64,000 nucleotides of DNA from Brevundimonas lenta. Lineage in GTDB: Bacteria > Pseudomonadota > Alphaproteobacteria > Caulobacterales > Caulobacteraceae. Location of the stretch: contig NZ_JACIDM010000001.1 of NCBI RefSeq assembly GCF_014196335.1, positions 620,001 to 684,000 on the forward strand, written 5' to 3'. The stretch's first letter is position 1; each line of letters opens with the position of its first letter. Under the pieces are notes generated by a model. The model was given only the letters and a program-made list of their open reading frames with translations, was not told where the DNA came from and made no database searches. Below, one piece after another: positions 59,645-64,000 of the stretch. The translations under genes were made by a program, and so were the position numbers.

Positions 59645-59902
59645 TCAGTCTGCTTTGGCTTTTTGGCCCCTGGGCGGAACCGGGTCGTAGCCCGATGCGC
59701 CGAAGGGGTGGCATTTACAGAGGCGCCGCACCGTGAGCCATCCCCCCTTGAGCGGTCCGTGCTGGATCAGCGCGTCCCGTCCGTAGTCGGAGCAGGTCGG
59801 CATGAACCGGCACTGCTGCCCGATCAGGGGCGACAGCGTCACCTTGTACCCGCGATGGGCCAGTCGGACGCCGCGTTCGTAGAGAGATCCGCCGGATGCC
59901 AT
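59645..59902 (-). CDS. yidD: membrane protein insertion efficiency factor YidD
   Basis: An 85-residue peripheral membrane protein of the YidD family, which aids YidC/Sec-dependent insertion. Family marks are [39 protein letters not shown] and [19 protein letters not shown], with the four conserved cysteines (C-x5-C and C-x-C). It is placed between the IscU-like gene (46-base gap) and thrS (2-base gap), rather than in the rpmH-rnpA-yidD-yidC locus of many bacteria. This yidD-thrS proximity recurs in alphaproteobacteria. Confidence 0.93.
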   Translation of the reverse strand: MASGGSLYERGVRLAHRGYKVTLSPLIGQQCRFMPTCSDYGRDALIQHGPLKGGWLTVRRLCKCHPFGASGYDPVPPRGQKAKAD

Positions 59903-59948
59903 GTTGGTCGCGCTTATCGACCGCGAGGGCGGTCAGGACAAGCGACCA

Positions 59949-60419
59949 TCAGGCCGCGCCGGCGAGGCTAGTTCGGGTGTCGGGCGTTTTCCGCGCCAGG
60001 GCTTCGCGCACGGCGTCCAGCGTCGCCTCGATGGCGACCATGGTCGAGGCGTGGCGCGCCGGATAGTCGGCGACCTGTTTCAGGGCGCGCAGGCCCTCGA
60101 AACGGCCTTCCGGACCTTCGCCGCCGGTCTTCAGCATGGCCAGCATGGCGTCGCGGGCGGCGTCCAGCTCATCGGCCGTCGCGCCTATGACGGACTCGCC
60201 CAGCACGCCCGCCGCGGCCTGGCCCAGCGCGCAGGCCTTCACGTCCTGGGCGAAGGCGGCGATACGGCCCGCGTCGTCCAGAACCACGTCCACGACGGCC
60301 TTCGAACCGCACAGCTTGGCGACCCGCTCGCCGGTGCCTTCAGGCGCAGGCAGACGGCCGCTGTGCGGCAGGTTGGCCGCCAGCTTGAGGATGCGCGCGC
60401 TGTAGAGCTCGTCGATCAT
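59949..60419 (-). CDS. IscU/NifU-like iron-sulfur scaffold family protein
   Basis: A 156-residue member of the IscU/NifU N-terminal fold: MIDELYSARILKLAANLPHS at the start, C37 in KLCGSKAVVDVVL and C63 in VKACALGQAAAG, both at the positions of the first two scaffold cysteines. The third ligand cysteine is replaced: YPARHASTM (119-127) has alanine where IscU has HC. It may therefore bind or carry clusters differently, or act in another thiol transfer. Upstream is a TPR protein (18-base gap) and downstream yidD. No isc or suf genes are in the window. Confidence 0.85.
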   Translation of the reverse strand: MIDELYSARILKLAANLPHSGRLPAPEGTGERVAKLCGSKAVVDVVLDDAGRIAAFAQDVKACALGQAAAGVLGESVIGATADELDAARDAMLAMLKTGGEGPEGRFEGLRALKQVADYPARHASTMVAIEATLDAVREALARKTPDTRTSLAGAA

Positions 60420-60437
60420 GGAGCCCTATGTAAGGGA

Positions 60438-61289
60438 TCAGCTGCCCTGAAGCGAGGTCCAGGTCCGGGTGCTGGCCTGCTGCTCCACGGTCCCGCCCGC
60501 CATGCGGACGCGCAGCCATTCCAGGTTCTGGTCGGCCAGTTCGGGCGGCAGGTCGCGGCGCAGAATCTGTTCCGCCTCGCCCAGCTTGCCGTTCAGGCCC
60601 AGCGCCATGGCCAGGTTCAGCCGCACCTTCAGCGAGGCGCCCGGCTGGGCGGCGGCGCGGCGCAGCAGGGGTTCGGCCGAGGCGTTGTCGCCCCGCGCCA
60701 TCGACGAAATGGCCATATTGGTCAGCACGTCGGGGTTCTCGGGCGACAGGGCCAGGGCCTGGGCCCAGGCGGCGCGCGCGTCATCGGCGCGACGGACCTG
60801 TTCGTAGGCCGCGCCCAGCAGCGACCACGCACGCCAGTCGTTCGGTTGAAGGTTGCGGGCGTACTCCAGCGCATGGATGCCGTAGAAGGCCTGGCCGCGC
60901 ATGATGTGGCCGCGGCCGACCTCCAGCATCGCCTCGACGTTGGCGGGCTGAACCATCAGAACCCGCTGGGCGATGTCGACCGACTGGTCGTAGCGACCCA
61001 TCTGACGCAGCGCCTCGGCGGCCTTCACCCCGGCGACGGGGTCGGCCGGATTGATCTCGGCCTGCTCGGCCCAGAACATCGAGCGGCTCAGCGGATCGGC
61101 GCGATCGTAGGCGGCGCGGACCTCGGCCGTGGCCGGCACGCGCGGGGCAGGGGCGGCGGGCGCCGCGGCCGCCGGCGCAGGGGCCTGCTGGCGTTGCTGT
61201 TGCTGCGTCTGCCGTTGCTGCGCCGCCGCCGGCCCGGCGAGGGCGGCGATGAGGGCGACGGTTGCGATGACGGCGGTCGTGCGCGACAT
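60438..61289 (-). CDS. secreted tetratricopeptide repeat protein
   Basis: A 283-residue protein with a signal peptide (1-23, ending GPAAAQ) and a Gln/Ala/Pro-rich linker (about 24-52). About five TPR units follow (for example GRYDQSVDIAQRVLMVQPAN, RAWSLLGAAYEQVRRADDAR, NPDVLTNMAISSMARGDNAS). The repeats resemble TadD-type pilus assembly proteins, but no tad genes are adjacent, so the role is open. The ATG at 61289 is natural; longer frames are antisense to the aminopeptidase gene. First gene of the row TPR-iscU-like-yidD-thrS; it diverges from the M17 gene across 93 bases that hold a CtrA-like site. Confidence 0.85.
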   Translation of the reverse strand: MSRTTAVIATVALIAALAGPAAAQQRQTQQQQRQQAPAPAAAAPAAPAPRVPATAEVRAAYDRADPLSRSMFWAEQAEINPADPVAGVKAAEALRQMGRYDQSVDIAQRVLMVQPANVEAMLEVGRGHIMRGQAFYGIHALEYARNLQPNDWRAWSLLGAAYEQVRRADDARAAWAQALALSPENPDVLTNMAISSMARGDNASAEPLLRRAAAQPGASLKVRLNLAMALGLNGKLGEAEQILRRDLPPELADQNLEWLRVRMAGGTVEQQASTRTWTSLQGS

Positions 61290-61333
61290 GGGGGGCGCTC
61301 CGGAAATTTCGGCTCCAAAGTCGGTCTTCGGCG

Positions 61334-61349
61334 TCAACTGCTGGTTAAC
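61334..61349. promoter_or_regulatory. CtrA-like binding site in divergent promoter
   Basis: TCAACTGCTGGTTAAC matches the Caulobacter CtrA consensus TTAA-N7-TTAA at seven of eight fixed positions (TCAA for TTAA). It lies 34 bases before the M17 start and 45 bases before the TPR gene start. Binding is inferred. Confidence 0.4.
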
Positions 61350-61382
61350 ATCGGCCCTCGCCGGGTCGGAAAGGCCGTCACT

Positions 61383-62765
61383 ATGTCCATTCTGCACCCC
61401 GACCTGCTGACCGCCGACGCGGAAGGCGCGCTGCCCGTCCGGGTCGTCGCGAAGGACGCGGCGCTGGAAGGGACCGAGGCGGCGTGGGCCAGGGCCAACG
61501 ACTTCACCGGCAAGGCGGGCCAGTTGCTGCTTCTGCCGGGCCCTGACGGGGCCGTGGCGGGCGCCCTGTTCGGCGCGGGAGACGCCTTCGATCCCATGAG
61601 CGCGCGCGGGCTTACGGCGCGGCTTCCGGAGGGGCTGTGGCGGCTGGAAGGCGTCAGCGCCGACGACGCGGGCAGGGCGGCGCTCGCCTTCGCTCTCGGG
61701 GCCTATCGCTTTGACCGCTACAAGGCCCGCCCGGCGGCGGCCGCCCGCATGGCCGTTCCCGGAGGCGAGGTCGCGCCACTGCTGAACATCGCCGCCGCCT
61801 GCGCCCTGACGCGGGAGATGGTCGACACCCCGGCCGCGGACATGGGGCCGCTGCAGATCGAGACGATCGCGCGGGAAATCGCCAGCGCCTCGTCGGCCTC
61901 GATCGCTGTCACCACCGGCGACGCCCTGCTGGAGGACAACTATCCCTCGGTCCACGCCGTCGGTCGCGCCGCCGCCCCGCACCGGGCCCCGCGCGTCATC
62001 GAGATCGGCTGGAAGCTGGATCGTACCGACCTCCCGCTGGTGGCGCTGGTCGGCAAGGGCGTGGTCTTCGACACCGGCGGCCTGGACCTCAAGCCCGCGG
62101 CCGGCATGCGCAACATGAAGAAGGACATGGGCGGCGCCGCCCACGCCCTGGGGCTGGGCCGGCTGGTGATGCAGGCCGATCTGCCGGTTCGGCTGGTGGT
62201 GCTGGTCGCGGCGGTCGAGAACGCCGTCTCGGGCGACGCCTTCCGGCCGGGCGATATCCTGTCGACCCGCAAGGGCCTGACCATCGAGGTCGGCAATACC
62301 GACGCCGAGGGCCGCCTGGTCCTGGCCGACGTCCTGACCCGGGCTGAGGAGCATGCCCCGGACCTGACGCTGGATTTCGCCACCCTGACCGGCGCGGCGC
62401 GCATGGCCCTGGGGCCCGAACTGCCGCCGCTCTACACGGATGACGAGGGGCTGGCGGCGGATATGCTCGACGCGGCCCGCGCCGTCGGCGACCCGCTGTG
62501 GCGCATGCCGCTGTGGCCCGGATATCGCCCGGCGCTGGAGGCCGAGATCGCCGACCTGCGCAACGACCCGGCGGCCTGGGCCCAGGCGGGCTCCGTCACC
62601 GCCGCCCTGTTCCTGCAAAGGTTCGCGCCGGCGACCGGGGCGTGGGCTCACATGGACATCTTCGCCTGGAATCCCCGCGGCCGGCCCGGCTGGCCGGAAG
62701 GCGGCGAAGCCCAGGGGCTGAGGGCCAGTTTCGAGATGCTGACCCGCCGCTTCGCGAAAAAGTGA
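61383..62765 (+). CDS. M17 leucyl aminopeptidase family protein
   Basis: A 460-residue cytosolic aminopeptidase of the leucine aminopeptidase family. The two-metal site is formed by VGKGVVFDTGGLDLKP near 225 (Lys, Asp), NMKKDMGGAA near 245 and the signature NTDAEGRLVLADVL near 303. An N-terminal alpha/beta domain of about 160 residues precedes it. It removes N-terminal amino acids in peptide turnover. The ATG at 61383 follows the CtrA-like site, and the longer open frame upstream is antisense to other genes. The NlpC/P60 gene follows after 106 bases on the same strand, a recurrent pairing in Caulobacterales. Confidence 0.93.
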   Translation: MSILHPDLLTADAEGALPVRVVAKDAALEGTEAAWARANDFTGKAGQLLLLPGPDGAVAGALFGAGDAFDPMSARGLTARLPEGLWRLEGVSADDAGRAALAFALGAYRFDRYKARPAAAARMAVPGGEVAPLLNIAAACALTREMVDTPAADMGPLQIETIAREIASASSASIAVTTGDALLEDNYPSVHAVGRAAAPHRAPRVIEIGWKLDRTDLPLVALVGKGVVFDTGGLDLKPAAGMRNMKKDMGGAAHALGLGRLVMQADLPVRLVVLVAAVENAVSGDAFRPGDILSTRKGLTIEVGNTDAEGRLVLADVLTRAEEHAPDLTLDFATLTGAARMALGPELPPLYTDDEGLAADMLDAARAVGDPLWRMPLWPGYRPALEAEIADLRNDPAAWAQAGSVTAALFLQRFAPATGAWAHMDIFAWNPRGRPGWPEGGEAQGLRASFEMLTRRFAKK

Positions 62766-62871
62766 CCGGTTCGGAGCCCGGAACGCGTCCACGGTCTGCG
62801 AAACCGTCCGTCCGTTAACGGCCCTTTCGGCATATGGCGCTACGAAGACGGCTCAACCGGACGAGCCTCGC

Positions 62872-63657
62872 TTGACCACAGCCGCCGACAGTTTCGACCC
62901 CCGCACCACCCTGGCCCGGCCCGATCTGGCCGATCAGGGGCTGGAGGGCGTCGTGCGTGCGCGGGTCTATCGCGCGCCGCGGCCGATGCATTGCGCGGTC
63001 GCCGTGGCCGACATCCGGGCCGATATCGCGGGCGACTCCACCCTCGTTGACCAACTGATTTTCGGCGAGGCGTTCGACGTCCTCGATATGCAGGGCGATC
63101 GCCTGTGGGGCCGCGCCCGTCGCGACGGCGTCGTCGGCTGGGTCGACCGCGCCTCGCTCGCGGGCGGCGCGCCGCTGGCCACCCACCGGGTGGGCTCGAC
63201 CGACGCTCCGCTGCCGCTGAACGCCCTCGTGGTCGAAGCCGGAGAGCCGGAAGGGCTCGCCCTCATCGGCGCCTTCGCCTCCGATCCTGTCGAGGTCGCC
63301 GAGCGGCTGCTCGGCGTGCCGCATCGTCCGGGCGCGCGCTCCTCCCAGGCCACCGACTGCGCCGGACTGGTCCAGCAGGCCCTCTACGCCTGCGGCCGCG
63401 CCGCCCCCCGCTATCCCGACCAGCAGGTCGAACTGGGCGAGGCCGTCGACCGCGCCGACGCCCGCCGGGGCGACCTGGTGATCTGGCTGCACGGCGATCT
63501 CGGCCCGTGGAACGGTCACTCGGCCTTCCTGCTGGCCGACGGCCAGGTGCTGCACGCCACCGGCCACCACGGTGCGGTGGCCGTCGAGCCGCTGGCCGAG
63601 GCCGAGGCCCGCTACGCCGCCGGGGGCTTCAGCGCTCCGCGCTTCCGCCGCCTCTGA
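62872..63657 (+). CDS. NlpC/P60 family peptidase with SH3-like domain
   Basis: A 261-residue protein. The N-terminal part (about 30-100) is an SH3-type fold (VDQLIFGEAFDVLDMQGDRL, GWVDRASL). The C-terminal NlpC/P60 cysteine peptidase has C163 in TDCAGLVQQAL, H216 in NGHSAFLL and H228 in VLHATGHH. Such enzymes cut the D-Glu-meso-diaminopimelate bond of muropeptides. No signal peptide is seen, so it likely recycles cell-wall peptides in the cytoplasm, in keeping with the aminopeptidase encoded before it. The start is the TTG at 62872; no better start exists nearby. A terminator follows. Confidence 0.92.
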   Translation: MTTAADSFDPRTTLARPDLADQGLEGVVRARVYRAPRPMHCAVAVADIRADIAGDSTLVDQLIFGEAFDVLDMQGDRLWGRARRDGVVGWVDRASLAGGAPLATHRVGSTDAPLPLNALVVEAGEPEGLALIGAFASDPVEVAERLLGVPHRPGARSSQATDCAGLVQQALYACGRAAPRYPDQQVELGEAVDRADARRGDLVIWLHGDLGPWNGHSAFLLADGQVLHATGHHGAVAVEPLAEAEARYAAGGFSAPRFRRL

Positions 63658-63676
63658 TTTCCGTCACTGGAACGAA

Positions 63677-63710
63677 AAAGGCCCCGCCGTCGCCGGCGGG
63701 GCCTTTCCGT
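63677..63710. terminator. bidirectional terminator after the NlpC/P60 gene
   Basis: A 12-base-pair stem (AAAGGCCCCGCC with GGCGGGGCCTTT) with a short loop. A-rich GAAAAA precedes and TTTCC follows, fitting termination from either side between convergent genes. Confidence 0.85.
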
Positions 63711-63726
63711 ATGGATCGTCGTGACC

Positions 63727-64000
63727 TTAGCGCGGGCTGGTGCCGCTGCTGGTCGAGGCCGACGGAGCCGCAGGCGTCGCCTGGGTCGTCGACTGGGCGG
63801 CCGGCGAAGCGCCGTCGATCGGGGCCTCGCCGGTAGCGGCCTCAGCGCCCGCCTCGGCGGCGCCTTCATCCGGAGTCGCGGCGGCGCCGGGCTGACGCGA
63901 GGGATCCGGCGCCGGAATGGCCGTACCCGTCGAACCCTGGGTGCGCAGCCAGGCGATCAGGTTCACGCGGGTCTGCTGGTCGCGGATGCCGGCGAACGAC
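63727..64000 (-). CDS. c-type cytochrome, C-terminal part (truncated by window end)
   Basis: The gene continues beyond the window; 90 C-terminal codons are visible. The first residues, SFAGIRDQQTRVNLIAWLRT, are the region after the methionine heme ligand in class I cytochromes c (usually KM-x-FAG, then the terminal helix). A 65-residue tail rich in Ala, Pro, Thr, Ser and Glu follows, as in membrane-tethered or processed alphaproteobacterial cytochrome c. The heme-binding CxxCH would lie outside the window, so the identification depends on this helix alone. Confidence 0.75.
   Translation of the reverse strand, partial: SFAGIRDQQTRVNLIAWLRTQGSTGTAIPAPDPSRQPGAAATPDEGAAEAGAEAATGEAPIDGASPAAQSTTQATPAAPSASTSSGTSPR

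Noticed and set aside
59901..62765. A 954-codon plus-strand frame ending in the M17 aminopeptidase
   Set aside because: The first ~490 codons are antisense to the IscU-like and TPR genes; only the part from 61383 is the aminopeptidase.

Overview
The window is a dense, GC-rich (roughly two-thirds G+C) chromosomal segment of an alphaproteobacterium. It most likely comes from Caulobacterales, close to Brevundimonas or Caulobacter. The pointers are a PodJ-like polar coiled-coil/Sel1 protein, the TauE/SafE plus TIGR02186 pair, FtsE/FtsX next to a zinc-ribbon protein, a large TonB-dependent receptor, an RTX M10 protease, a pseudaminic/sialic acid-type cytidylyltransferase and a CtrA-like promoter site. 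Genes are tightly packed with many 1-4 base start/stop overlaps. There is one tRNA, no rRNA, no CRISPR, and no transposase or integrase.

Layout. 1-4585: 3' part of the podJ-like gene, then a sulfur-type exporter and TIGR02186 protein. 4572-7989 (minus): DUF2125 protein, an unrecognised protein, hisC and a small membrane protein. 8027-15110: DinG/XPD-type helicase and a persulfide-dioxygenase-like metallo-hydrolase on minus, then the ligase-associated helicase and PdeM nuclease on plus. 15107-18503 (minus): ftsE, ftsX, YdcF, plsC, rhodanese. 18571-20032 (plus): zinc-ribbon membrane protein and phosphoribosyltransferase. 20036-23540 (minus): argH, small LptM-like lipoprotein, lysA, unknown protein; tlpA diverges from argH. 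24208-25904: repeats, a small lipoprotein, an AT-richer orphan gene and tRNA-Met. 26115-28309 (plus): PQQ-type sugar dehydrogenase and small proteins. 28306-32025 (minus): argB, HAD nucleotidase and dapD as an overlapping operon, then a histidine kinase.

32424-43852: a ~2,000-residue serralysin-like RTX protease, a cytidylyltransferase, an OmpA-like porin with 26 consecutive prolines, a lipoprotein MsrA, and a TonB receptor behind a good Pho-box match. 44020-51237 is a polyamine neighbourhood. It holds agmatine deiminase, a crystallin-J1-like protein and N-carbamoylputrescine amidase in one coupled operon. A PadR regulator with a His-rich tail, a deoxyhypusine-synthase-like enzyme and an ornithine-decarboxylase-type enzyme follow. 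51532-57637: M16 protease, then phnC-phnD-phnE and a Cys-containing small protein. 57717-61289 (minus): TPR protein, IscU-like scaffold, yidD, thrS. 61383-64000: M17 aminopeptidase, NlpC/P60 hydrolase, and the C-terminus of a c-type cytochrome.

Most of this is ordinary core genome. The points most worth a second look are: an identical 16-base, SOS-box-like sequence before two DNA-repair helicase genes; long-period internal duplications in the RTX protease; the Pho box before the TonB receptor; a class A acid phosphatase relative that has lost both catalytic histidines; and the YqjI/NfeR-like PadR gene with its AT-rich operator pair. No clearly new multi-gene system could be demonstrated from sequence alone.
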